This document shows, in pieces, positions 31,298 to 40,088 of a stretch of 64,000 nt of DNA. Source of the DNA: Madurella fahalii (lineage: Eukaryota; Ascomycota; Sordariomycetes; Sordariales); contig CM056879.1 in NCBI GenBank assembly GCA_029876055.1, positions 1,984,001 to 2,048,000 on the forward strand. The letters are read 5' to 3'. A program made the translations under genes and the position numbers. The notes beneath the pieces are model-generated. The model saw only the letters and a program-made list of their open reading frames with translations. It did no database searches and was not told where the DNA came from. How positions within the stretch are numbered: the first letter of the stretch is position 1; every line of letters begins with the position of its first letter.

Positions 31298-34162
31298 ATG
31301 GCGCTCAAGTGGATTTGCGGCTTCCCGTTACACTCTCCCTTCCATCGCTATCGCTGCTACGGATGCAGCTTGGCCAAGGATGCTGAAACTGTTCCTCGCC
31401 TCAAGTTGGACGGTATCTCACCGCCGCTGCCAGAACATGTGCTCGATGAGACCAAACAAGAGCAGTTTCTGAGCCTTTACCCGGCCAAAGGTTGCCGCCC
31501 CATCATTGCCGACTTTGCGCCGCACTTTGCGTATCCTGGCTCACTTATCGTCATTGTGGGCCATAACTTCTATCCTCGGCGGGATAAGAACGAGGTCACT
31601 ATCGGCGGGCGCAGTGCCATTGTCGTCACCGCTGAGCCACACCGCCTCGTTGTCATCTCCGACTTCTTCGCCGAGATTGGGCCTGTCCAAGTTTGCACTC
31701 GTAAGGGTATCGGCAAATCTAAGCATGACTTTACGCCCATTTCCGGGCCACCACCTGGGCCGCAGTTTCTTGATGCCCCTCCACTCTCGTACGAGGGCAT
31801 CGGCAACGACCCGGTAACCCCTGACGCATCCGTCCAGTCCAAATCTCCTGTGTCCGACCAAGCTGTTGGCCCCATCCGCACGCTTGCCGACCAGCTTCCT
31901 AACACAGGCGTATCCAAGATTCTATGTGTTTGTCTGCACCCCTGGGATGTCGTGCCGAGCGACAAAGCGGCCGCAAGACAAGTCATTGTGAATATTACCG
32001 AGGACGTCAAACTCTACTACAGCCAAGCCAGCTACGGCGCCCTAACGCTAGACTTCACCGTCACAGACTACTACGAGATGACCGATGGCCGGGACTACTA
32101 CCACGATACAGGAATCAACAATTTCAGGGGCGGGGATGTTCTTCAGCAAGTGTGGACCGAAGCCGCACACCAAGCCTCCACCAACGGCCATGACCTGGGC
32201 ACTTTTGATGTATTGATGGTCGCCTGTTATGTAGAGCGGACGGCCCGAGCCCGGGGCAACATTACGATCGAGAAAGGAAGGCGGGATCTCTTCCGCCCGA
32301 AAGACCCTCCCAGACAACTCGAAGACATCCGTTACACGGTTGACATCCCCAAGCAGCTCTTTGCTATGATTGTGGCTGAGACGGCCAACTGGGGCCGCGT
32401 CGCGCACGAGTATGGCCATAACCTAATTGAGAATGAGTCAGTGCTTCCCGAGGACATCTACTCCTCCGACCTTCCCCCGGGGTCCGACTTTACCGGAGAG
32501 TATTTCGACCTCATGGGCAAGCACGACAGCCACCCACTGTTCTCCGCCTACTTCATGGACCAGCTTGGCTGGTACGAGAGTACTAACCCGGATGTGCACA
32601 ACGTCCGGCGTCTAAGTTGGTCTCAGGAGGAGTTCTCCGAGGATTTCGACCTTGTCGCCCACGGCGAAGCCCAGAACTCCGACCTAGCCCGTGCGCACCT
32701 CGTCAAGATCGCCATCGGCACCGGCCTCGAGTATTGGATCGAAGTCCGCCAGAAGCCCGGGCCCGTTGCGCCAGGCGGCACCGCCCAAGTCTTCGACCCT
32801 TCCATCCCCACCCAAGCCACCGCCGACGGCGGAGTCCTGGTCACGCGCGTCATCCGCGACACACAAAATAACAACCAGGAAATGCGCCTCATCACCCTCT
32901 TGCAATCCCAAGCTGCTCTCCTCCTGGCGGGGGACATAGCCACCGACTCGGCGCGGACCATCAAAATCTCCGTCGTCTCCAGCACCGTCCAAGCGCGGCC
33001 GCTCGTCTGCCGCGTCCGCGTCGAATGGTCGCAGCCGCTCTCCCCGGACCCGTCGGGGCTGGTGGACCTCTGGATCACGCCGTGGTCGACGTCCACATAC
33101 ACCACCCCGGACATCTGGGTGGTTCCGCCGGGAGGGGACGCGGCGGAGCCGCCGGTGGTGGGGGAGCGGAACACGATCCACGCGCGGGTCCGCAACGCCG
33201 GGTCGGTGGCCGCGGCCGACGTCCGGGCCACCGTCTACGCCGTCGAGCCGCCCGGCGTCGGCGACAACGGCTCCTGGACCCCGCTCGGCGTCCGCACCCT
33301 CCCCGCCATCCCAGCCGGCGGCCACGCCGACGTCCAGGCCGACTGGGTGCCGCGCGTCGGCCAGCATACCTGCCTGCAGGTGGTCATCTCCCCGCAGGCC
33401 GGCGAGGTGACATTTGGGAACAACCGCGCGCAAGAGAACGTGTTCCGTTTCCAGCCCGCTTCCGGGTCGGCGCCGTACGCGGTGGAGGTGCCTGTGGCGG
33501 TGCGGAATCCGCTGGCGGTGGAGACGCAGGTGGTGGTGCAGCTGGCCGGGGTGCCCGCGGGGTTTTATGTGTATTTCCCGCACCGGGTGGTGACGGTGGC
33601 GGCGAAGGGGGAAAGAAGGTTGGAGTTGATTGTTGTGCCGCTGAGGGAGATTCACGAGTTGGAGAGCAAGGTGGCGGCTGTCAGGGTGACGGGACTGATA
33701 GCGAGGGAGTACGAGGAGGATTACCCGTCTGTATACCGTAGGATTGGTGGATTGCAGGCTGTTGTCCAACCGAAGAGGGCGAGTCGGATAAGGTTGTTTG
33801 AACCTCCCAGGGAGGACTCCAACACGGGCCGAATCTCGGTGTCAGGGGAGGTGGTTCCCGCAGTGGCGAAGCAGCGGGTTCGTGTTGACTTGAGGGTAAG
33901 GGAGGAACTGTATCGTATCCAGGCTGTGGAGACGGGTCGGGCCGGGAGGTTTTCAGCTACGTTCGCGCTTCGGAGCCGTGACGATGTACCGCGGATTAGT
34001 GAGAAGACCATCGCACAGCTCTCGGTGGTCGCGGTCGACGCTACGATCAAGTTGGGTTTCCAGGCGCATATCGTCGATGCTACTGAGCTAGCGCCCGCGG
34101 ATTCCAATGTAGTGTACTACGAGTACACGGTCAAGGCGCCCGATCCTGAGGTCCCCAAGTAG
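31298..34162 (+). CDS. M6-like metallopeptidase with IPT/TIG and CARDB-like domains
   Basis: A single 954-codon frame without introns. Residues about 65-125 form an IPT/TIG Ig-like fold (IIADFAPHFAYPGSLIVIVG, then NEVTIGGRSAIVV). Residues about 205-430 match the M6 (immune inhibitor A) peptidase: the ILCVCLHPWDV opening, YYSQASYGALTLDFTVTDYY, the zinc motif H370-E-Y-G-H374, a following PEDIY acid, the turn EYFDLMGKHDSHP and FSAYFMDQLGW. About 610-720 is a CARDB-like domain (IHARVRNAGSVAAADVRAT), followed by more beta-rich repeats to about 940. M6 enzymes are mostly bacterial and secreted. Here no signal peptide is visible, so the protein may stay in the cell. Catalytic residues are intact. 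The domain order and lack of introns suggest transfer from bacteria. It is convergent with a HET-domain gene 464 bases away. Confidence 0.8.
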   Translation: MALKWICGFPLHSPFHRYRCYGCSLAKDAETVPRLKLDGISPPLPEHVLDETKQEQFLSLYPAKGCRPIIADFAPHFAYPGSLIVIVGHNFYPRRDKNEVTIGGRSAIVVTAEPHRLVVISDFFAEIGPVQVCTRKGIGKSKHDFTPISGPPPGPQFLDAPPLSYEGIGNDPVTPDASVQSKSPVSDQAVGPIRTLADQLPNTGVSKILCVCLHPWDVVPSDKAAARQVIVNITEDVKLYYSQASYGALTLDFTVTDYYEMTDGRDYYHDTGINNFRGGDVLQQVWTEAAHQASTNGHDLGTFDVLMVACYVERTARARGNITIEKGRRDLFRPKDPPRQLEDIRYTVDIPKQLFAMIVAETANWGRVAHEYGHNLIENESVLPEDIYSSDLPPGSDFTGEYFDLMGKHDSHPLFSAYFMDQLGWYESTNPDVHNVRRLSWSQEEFSEDFDLVAHGEAQNSDLARAHLVKIAIGTGLEYWIEVRQKPGPVAPGGTAQVFDPSIPTQATADGGVLVTRVIRDTQNNNQEMRLITLLQSQAALLLAGDIATDSARTIKISVVSSTVQARPLVCRVRVEWSQPLSPDPSGLVDLWITPWSTSTYTTPDIWVVPPGGDAAEPPVVGERNTIHARVRNAGSVAAADVRATVYAVEPPGVGDNGSWTPLGVRTLPAIPAGGHADVQADWVPRVGQHTCLQVVISPQAGEVTFGNNRAQENVFRFQPASGSAPYAVEVPVAVRNPLAVETQVVVQLAGVPAGFYVYFPHRVVTVAAKGERRLELIVVPLREIHELESKVAAVRVTGLIAREYEEDYPSVYRRIGGLQAVVQPKRASRIRLFEPPREDSNTGRISVSGEVVPAVAKQRVRVDLRVREELYRIQAVETGRAGRFSATFALRSRDDVPRISEKTIAQLSVVAVDATIKLGFQAHIVDATELAPADSNVVYYEYTVKAPDPEVPK

Positions 34163-34626
34163 GTCAGCGTCCTGGCAGATAGCGCGCATCCGGCGGTGCT
34201 GCCCGCGCCATTGTGCTTCCGGGGGTACCAATCAAATTAATCGTTTCACGCAACGCTGTTCGTAGGGTACTGAAGTGTACCATGGCTTCTCATCCATCGT
34301 AAGCCCTAGTACAAGTTTCATTAACAAGTAGAATTTAAAAAGCAGTCATTTTCTCATCCCTCCCGCAATGTCTTCAACGAGATAAAATCCATCATAATTA
34401 GTACATCGTCAACATCGTAGCCCTCGAGAGCTGTGATTTGATCTTAATGATTGCCTCCTCAATGTCTGCTACCGTAGATACGTGTCTGTTGGACTTTCAA
34501 CAGCTGCCGGTTGAGGACCTTCTACCGCTCGGAGAAAGTTATCAATTCGAGCCGGCGTAGTTAGATGACGGGATTTATCGCGCGGCGTCCACACCCATAC
34601 ATACGGCTGGAGCGGCCCCGGCTCGC
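34163..34626. other. Intergenic between convergent genes
   Basis: 464 bases holding the 3' ends of the M6-like peptidase and the HET-domain gene. No gene or repeat is seen. Confidence 0.55.
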
Positions 34627-36936
34627 CTACACCAAAACGATCTCAGTCTCCTCCGGCCGCAGCCCGTCCCAGTAGCTCACCAGCACCCGCCCTATGCCCT
34701 TCCGGTACGCCATATTCGCCTCCCAACCCACCCACATGACGTTGTAAAAATCATATGGCACAAACCGCTCCTCCGCTTGACACGATGGAGAGGCGGGGCA
34801 CGGCTGTGGGCACCCGGCATGGAACACACCCAGCTCGGGCATCGCCCATGAATGTGCACGCCACGAGATGATGCCCCTGGAAAGTATCACAAGGCATAGC
34901 TTTGTTCCGGAGACATCGCCGTGATGGTTGCTGTTCAGTGTGACGGCTCCGATGACTGAGCCATTATTGTCAAGGAGAGATATGTCTTTGCAGGACTCCT
35001 CACGTGGGTCTCGATCGCTGGGTAGAACATCGCCGGCAAGGATGCTGCACATCTGGGTTCGGACGGTCAGTGTAGGTGCCCAGGAGCCCGTAATAGGTGC
35101 GAAGGGCTCCCGAGGGAGTGGGACTTTGTGGCTGTCGTCGGTCCAAGTGGGCCGTACGGGGCTTGGGTTCCCCCCTGGGCTGCTTTCTCGCGTGGTAAGT
35201 CTCCGTTTTGTCTCGTTGTCGTAGGAGCTTAGGACCAGTGAGCGGTTTCCGGTTAGAATATCGGTCTTGTAGTAGTCAACACATGACGTAAGCCGGACTA
35301 CTGATCTGAAGTACAAGTACTGGCCCTGTAGGTCGCGGGCCGTGTTGAGGTAGAGCTCCTGCCAAATCCCCAGGTTCAGGCCGGGGCCCTGCCAGCCTAG
35401 AAATGACCAAGACGGTGCCGCAGAAGGGGAATGTCGCCGGCGCAGGGGCGTCCGCGGTTGCCACAGTAATGCGCCCTCGAATAGCAGTTCCGGGAGACCA
35501 TACAACATACCTCCCCGCATGGACCTACTGAAAGCAGCGATGACGGCGGAAAAGGCATGGACCGCATCGCTGTCGTAACTCAGGATCCGGCTAGTATAAT
35601 CGACGGCCAAATGCCCGTAGGTGCGAATATCCGGGTATGGTTTGAAAAGTTGGAGTTCGTTGGAGCTTCGCCGATTATCTTGAACCTGGAGGTCGTCATC
35701 ATATATCTCCCTGCACCGCATCTTTCGACACATCCACCTGACTTCTTGATGGCCGAATTTCAGCGTCCGGTTTGATAGCATTTCCTCTTGGAGTGTCCAT
35801 CCGCGTCGACGATAGTCGCTATCTTTTGGCGACTCGTATGGTTCTCCGAGCAGCTTAGGCTTATCCAAGAGAAGAGTGACGCCAGATGGAAGAGAAATAG
35901 TGCTAAAGGGACGCCGTTCCAGCGACTCCATTAGGCTGGCGCCGGGAAGACCTTGTGCGTCACCTCCTTGAGCAGCGATAATGGTGATCGACGAGTTGGC
36001 GTAGATGGCAGCCATGGCGGCCAGCTGTTGTTGTTTATGAGGTTCGTCATCCTGAACGATGCACAACCTGTCTACCCAGAGATAGCGGTAACCCAACTCT
36101 AGAGTTACCATCATTGCATCCCTGATGACTCTGGGCAGCCGCCTGCCTAGCGTGGACGATCCTGCCAGGGAGTGCGGTTTGGATAGAGCGCCAATGTTAG
36201 CCGTCGTCGACACCAGTGGCGTGCTTTCAGCACCCCATACATAGCTAAGGGTAAGATATGCACTCAAAGCCGGCTGCCGCAAGACGCATTCGGCCTCGGC
36301 GTCGATGAGAAACAGATTATCAGCCAAATCCATCCGCTTCCATGGGTCCCCGATGGCAAAGCATGTACCGTGATGGTTGACATCGCAGTAAGATTTCCAT
36401 TTCTTGATCCGTGAGAAATCCGTTCTTGAACGGTCCGTCAAATATGCCGACATCTCCCTTTTATGTAAAGTAGGTCGGGCCGCATCTCGAGGCTCGACAT
36501 AGCGGATGAGATTCAGGGATGCTATTGACGACGGAACCGGCCACCTGAAGGAGTTCTCTGGTGGCATGACGGCTATCTCCCAAACACCCATGAACGTAAT
36601 GTAGACCATCTCTACCATATCATCGTCGGCAGGCTGCCGAAGTTTGTTATGTGCAGACTGCGAGGCAAGCTCCTCGATCAGAGTTCGACAGACGAAACAT
36701 GCGGCTGCGCTTTGGGCACAGTCCTTAACGGTCCCAAGCAGGGCTGCTGGCCCGAGCATGCTTTGGGTGATTTGGGATGGCGATGGATTTGAGCCTGTTT
36801 GAACTAGGGTTGATGCGACTGTGCACACTTTGCAGCCTGGGGCCGAAGCCACGGGCTTCGGGACACTGTTGGTAGACATATTGAGAGATGGTAGGTTGAT
36901 CCAAGAGTCGTTGTAAAGGGCAGGATGTCGGCGCAT
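34627..36936 (-). CDS. HET-domain heterokaryon incompatibility protein
   Basis: A single 769-codon frame without introns. The HET domain lies at about residues 225-400: YLTLSYVWGAEST, then LPRVIRDAMMVTLELGYRYL with WVDRLCIVQDD, and MAAIYANSSITIIAAQGGDA followed by GLPG and, later, RGWTLQEEMLSNRTLKF. These are the three canonical blocks. The N-terminal 200 residues are Cys-containing (CKVCTVAST, CAQSAAACFVC) and the C-terminal 300 show no repeat or NACHT domain. HET proteins trigger cell death after fusion of unlike strains in Podospora and Neurospora. The ATG at 36936 is the first; another at 36879 is possible. No frameshift is present, so the gene looks functional. Confidence 0.92.
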   Translation of the reverse strand: MRRHPALYNDSWINLPSLNMSTNSVPKPVASAPGCKVCTVASTLVQTGSNPSPSQITQSMLGPAALLGTVKDCAQSAAACFVCRTLIEELASQSAHNKLRQPADDDMVEMVYITFMGVWEIAVMPPENSFRWPVPSSIASLNLIRYVEPRDAARPTLHKREMSAYLTDRSRTDFSRIKKWKSYCDVNHHGTCFAIGDPWKRMDLADNLFLIDAEAECVLRQPALSAYLTLSYVWGAESTPLVSTTANIGALSKPHSLAGSSTLGRRLPRVIRDAMMVTLELGYRYLWVDRLCIVQDDEPHKQQQLAAMAAIYANSSITIIAAQGGDAQGLPGASLMESLERRPFSTISLPSGVTLLLDKPKLLGEPYESPKDSDYRRRGWTLQEEMLSNRTLKFGHQEVRWMCRKMRCREIYDDDLQVQDNRRSSNELQLFKPYPDIRTYGHLAVDYTSRILSYDSDAVHAFSAVIAAFSRSMRGGMLYGLPELLFEGALLWQPRTPLRRRHSPSAAPSWSFLGWQGPGLNLGIWQELYLNTARDLQGQYLYFRSVVRLTSCVDYYKTDILTGNRSLVLSSYDNETKRRLTTRESSPGGNPSPVRPTWTDDSHKVPLPREPFAPITGSWAPTLTVRTQMCSILAGDVLPSDRDPREESCKDISLLDNNGSVIGAVTLNSNHHGDVSGTKLCLVILSRGIISWRAHSWAMPELGVFHAGCPQPCPASPSCQAEERFVPYDFYNVMWVGWEANMAYRKGIGRVLVSYWDGLRPEETEIVLV

Positions 36937-38061
36937 TAGGCACCCAGCTGCCGCTCATTCTTTGAAACAAGACGCAGGTGGCGGGGGATGGGAAGTTCAG
37001 CCCCGAAATTTAAGCAATCTGCACAGCCCCGACTTGGCACTGAGTAGAAACAACCGTCCATCGTCGTGGCAATTGTCGCCGATTTGCTCGGTCGATTAGA
37101 CGGGGAAGATGATTTGTTTCTGCTGCTCTTAACTCAGCAAAATGGATGACTTACATCAGGTAAGGATTCCTCCAAATGAGTAGGGAGACGATGTGATTGA
37201 CTGGGGGCTGGCGAGGGCAATGAATGCGTAAAGGTTTAGAATGAAATCCATTGTCTCTCACCTACGACGCTTAGCTGCAGCACATCACTCACTTACGAAT
37301 GCTTTTCGAGTGGATAAAATGGTGTAGGAATAATAACAATAAAGTAGTTATACAGCTTGCCTAAGAGCGATCTACAACTCCATAGTTGAATGGATAGGTT
37401 GATAACTTGGAAGATACGGCTACTACTTGATATAAAAATGTAGCAGTTACAATTAAAATAGAAGTACAGTAAGTGTTACGATCGATGAGTGTCGTGGTAA
37501 GGGTTACGATGGCCAAGCTATAAGAAAATGCCTAGGACGGAGCAATGCCCACAGCCGCCATACAAGCTATGCGGTTTCCGTATTTAGGTACATTAGTCTG
37601 GTTAAGGTACTAAATGTGTCCGTATAATTCGAGGCAGCTAGCCTGTTCTAGCGTCATAATTCCGACCGCACTATTCCTCCATCCAGGGCTACTAGAACCT
37701 AGCATGACCCTCTTTCTAACTTGCGCAAATCGTTTTCGTAACCTTTAACCGACCTAAACCTTCAATAGAGCTTACAATAGCTTACCGTAGAACAAGGGAG
37801 TCCTATCTTACAAGCAGCGTTTCAGTCAGAGCCAAGAATAAGCAGTTACTATCCATTCATACCTTCGAAGAGCTCGTCCTCAAGCTGTGACGAATCTCGT
37901 AACGCGATGCTCGATGAGGGTTTGTTGAAGCTATGTAATGATGGGTAGATGATCCAGTGTTATCAAAAAGCACGCAACCACGCACAACGCAAAAGTCTTC
38001 ACTTGATGCAATGATGCCCTTCAAGCAGAGTGCCAGACTGCCCAACCCCGTACACCGTCTC
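36937..38061. other. Intergenic, AT-rich
   Basis: About 1.1 kb. 37320-37500 is clearly AT-richer than the neighbouring genes, with many TA steps, and has no frames of note. This could be a mutated relic or plain spacer; I cannot tell which. Confidence 0.45.
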
Positions 38062-39327
38062 TCATGCATCCTCCGCCTTCTCGACCACAGTCTTGTTCTC
38101 TTCCGAAATCAACCCAAAAGCCCTCATCCGAGCCTCGCTCATCTCTCCCCGGGCCTCGACCGGCTTCTCCCAGTTCATGCCATCAGCAGCGCGCCGTCCG
38201 GGCGGCTGGTTCCTGGACTTTTTCGTATGAGAGCGCACTTCATCCGCATAGTCGCCGTCCAAGCCCTCCTTATACGTCACGCCGCCGTCATCTCCGCCCT
38301 CAGCAGAGCCGCTCCCAGCCTTGGCCTCAGTCGCGCGCCGCAGAATTCCGCGCGCCTGACGTTCGCGTTCCTGGCGGAATTTGCGCTCCACCTTGTCGGC
38401 CTCGATGCGCCGCCTGATCTTGTCGACCAGGGCCTCGTTGGCCTTCTTGTCCCTGGCGAGCTCGATGGCGTACTTCTGCGCGTCGTTGAGCTCCTCCTTC
38501 TCCCGGGCCGGCTCCTGTACGCGGCGGTCCCGGGGCGTGAGCGTCTCGTTTCCGCCGGGCCCCCCCGCCGCGTCCGCCACCCGGTAGACGCCCAGATCGA
38601 CCTCCAGGAACTTGGCAAAGTCGTCGATGCGGCGCCCGTCCCACGTGGCCGTCTGCACCTTGTACCCGCCGTGGATGAAGCAGTGCGGGGTGTTGACGAC
38701 GACGGACGTGTTGACCAGGAGCGGGTCGTTGGCCGCCTTGCGCGCGATGCTGTAGCTGGCGATGTCGCGCGTCACCTCACGCGCCTCGGCGTGCATGCCG
38801 ACAAAACCGGCGAGGCGTGGGTGCGTGGCGGCGTTGGTCCATGACGGGGTGTGGAAGGTGTTGCGCAGGAATTTGGCGATCCCGTCGGGCTGGCCAAGCA
38901 AAGCAGCGCGGATCTCGGGGAACGAGGCCATGGCTTCGTGGGCGGCGACGGCGGTCTCGCCCTGGCCGCCCAAGATGACTTTATCAAGACCACCCACCCG
39001 CTCGGCCTCTTGGAGAAGGATTTGGGTGATGTAGGGAGAACGATTAGTTGTGACCAGACCTATAGCGGCTTTGTCGTCGGCGGTGAGGTTTGCGTAGGGC
39101 CGTGCGCCCGCCTTAGCGAAAGGGAAGACCCAGCGAACGCTGGGGAACTGTTCGCGCAGCGTCTTGTGATTTTTGGTTCGCTTTGACGAGAGCACCTTGA
39201 CAGGCAGTTCTTCGTCTTGTGTAAACTCGGGGAAGCGGTGCAGGAACACGACGGTATGGGTATGTTCCCACTGATCCAAGGTTGGCTCGACCACAAATGG
39301 CTTTCTAAGCTTCTGGCGGAGCGCCAT
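38062..39327 (-). CDS. Acyl-protein thioesterase-like protein lacking the catalytic serine
   Basis: A single-exon frame of 421 aa from the first ATG at 39327. The N-terminal half follows the phospholipase/carboxylesterase (LYPLA) alpha/beta hydrolase fold: HTHTVVFLHRFPEF (strand and oxyanion region), FPSVRWVFPFAKA, ITQILLQEAERVGG, and KVILGGQGETAVAA at the nucleophile elbow. The usual G-x-S-x-G is G120-G-Q-G-E124, with no serine. The Asp segment reads PHCFIHGGYKVQTA and the His segment TATWDGRRIDDFAKFLEVDL, both without the expected acid or histidine. The C-terminal 170 residues are charged, with coiled-coil-like KIRRRIEADKVERKFRQERE. It is probably a pseudoenzyme; its binding role is unknown. 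GC-rich coding and lack of stops argue against decay. Confidence 0.75.
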   Translation of the reverse strand: MALRQKLRKPFVVEPTLDQWEHTHTVVFLHRFPEFTQDEELPVKVLSSKRTKNHKTLREQFPSVRWVFPFAKAGARPYANLTADDKAAIGLVTTNRSPYITQILLQEAERVGGLDKVILGGQGETAVAAHEAMASFPEIRAALLGQPDGIAKFLRNTFHTPSWTNAATHPRLAGFVGMHAEAREVTRDIASYSIARKAANDPLLVNTSVVVNTPHCFIHGGYKVQTATWDGRRIDDFAKFLEVDLGVYRVADAAGGPGGNETLTPRDRRVQEPAREKEELNDAQKYAIELARDKKANEALVDKIRRRIEADKVERKFRQERERQARGILRRATEAKAGSGSAEGGDDGGVTYKEGLDGDYADEVRSHTKKSRNQPPGRRAADGMNWEKPVEARGEMSEARMRAFGLISEENKTVVEKAEDA

Positions 39328-39590
39328 AGTATGTGAATACCTGTGTGGCAGTTCTGTGGGCGATTGCACTTGAGCTAAGCAATGCGGAGGAGGGGGGGGT
39401 TGCTGCAACAAGCGGATAATATAAACCGTCGCAAGGGAAAATGTCGGGTAGAGGCATACACTAGTATAGTACGTTAAGAAGATCCTGAGTGGATCCAGCC
39501 TCGAAGTTTTGTGACAGCGAACTTTTGTCTCCTATCCCGCTCTGAAGACTACATCAGAATGTACTGTACGAGAGACCAAATCCCCAACTA

Positions 39591-39617
39591 CCTAAGGTAC
39601 CTACCTTAGTACCTAAG
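39591..39617. repeat. Palindromic TACCTAAGGTA-type motif cluster
   Basis: ACCTAAGGTACCTACC followed by TTAGTACCTAAGG forms overlapping short palindromes. Similar motifs are widespread in intergenic DNA of Sordariomycetes. Function is unknown. Confidence 0.6.
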
Positions 39618-39640
39618 GCATAGAGGCCTGCGGGGATGCA

Positions 39641-39729
39641 TGCGGCCTATCAGGATTGCATGCGGCCTATCAGGATTGCATGAGGCCTATCAGGATTGCA
39701 TGAGGCCTACAAAACGCGATGAGGCCTAC
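39641..39729. repeat. 20-bp minisatellite, about four copies
   Basis: The unit TGCGGCCTATCAGGATTGCA occurs three times (third copy TGAGGCC), followed by truncated units TGAGGCCTAC and GATGAGGCCTACA. It starts 24 bases after the palindromic cluster and ends next to a small minus-strand frame. Confidence 0.9.
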
Positions 39730-39740
39730 AACAAAGCACC

Positions 39741-40088
39741 TTATTTGTTGACTCCTCTGATAGAAGCGGAGATACCCAAACCCCTCAACCGCACGTGAAT
39801 CTTCTGCTCCGTCCCCTCCTCCTCTGCCTCAGTTGCGTCCCTCCAACTGTCATTGATCGTATATTGCAGATGGCTGGTACAAAGCTCCTTGCCCATGCAC
39901 AGCGGGCAGGCCGGATGGGTGCCATAGACCGAGTACCGAAACTCCCCGAAATGCAACACATGCTTTATTATCCCCGGGCAGTTTCCGCATGTGTATCCCC
40001 TGAAACTGCCCCTGAGCCACGGAACGCAGAGTAGATGGATTGCCGGGACCTTAACCGCCGATCGAGTTGCCGGGTACGATTTTACCAC
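39741..40088 (-). CDS. Possible small Cys-rich protein (incomplete model)
   Basis: An open frame whose C-terminal 80 residues look protein-like: YTCGNCPGIIKH, then THPACPLCMGKELC and an acidic Glu run before KIHVRLRGLG. The two C-x2-C pairs resemble a zinc-ribbon. The frame has no ATG in its first part, so a 5' exon may have been missed, perhaps spliced to a TTTCAG acceptor near 40003. I do not recognise the family. It could also be a chance frame. Confidence 0.3.
   Translation of the reverse strand: MVKSYPATRSAVKVPAIHLLCVPWLRGSFRGYTCGNCPGIIKHVLHFGEFRYSVYGTHPACPLCMGKELCTSHLQYTINDSWRDATEAEEEGTEQKIHVRLRGLGISASIRGVNK

Noticed and set aside
32684..33769. A 361-codon minus-strand frame, His/Arg-rich
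   Set aside because: It is a shadow of the GC-rich C-terminal half of the M6-like peptidase; its composition is typical of an antisense frame.
39641..39729. Regular short repeats that could suggest a CRISPR array
   Set aside because: Copies are directly adjacent with no spacers, and the host is a fungus; it is a minisatellite.
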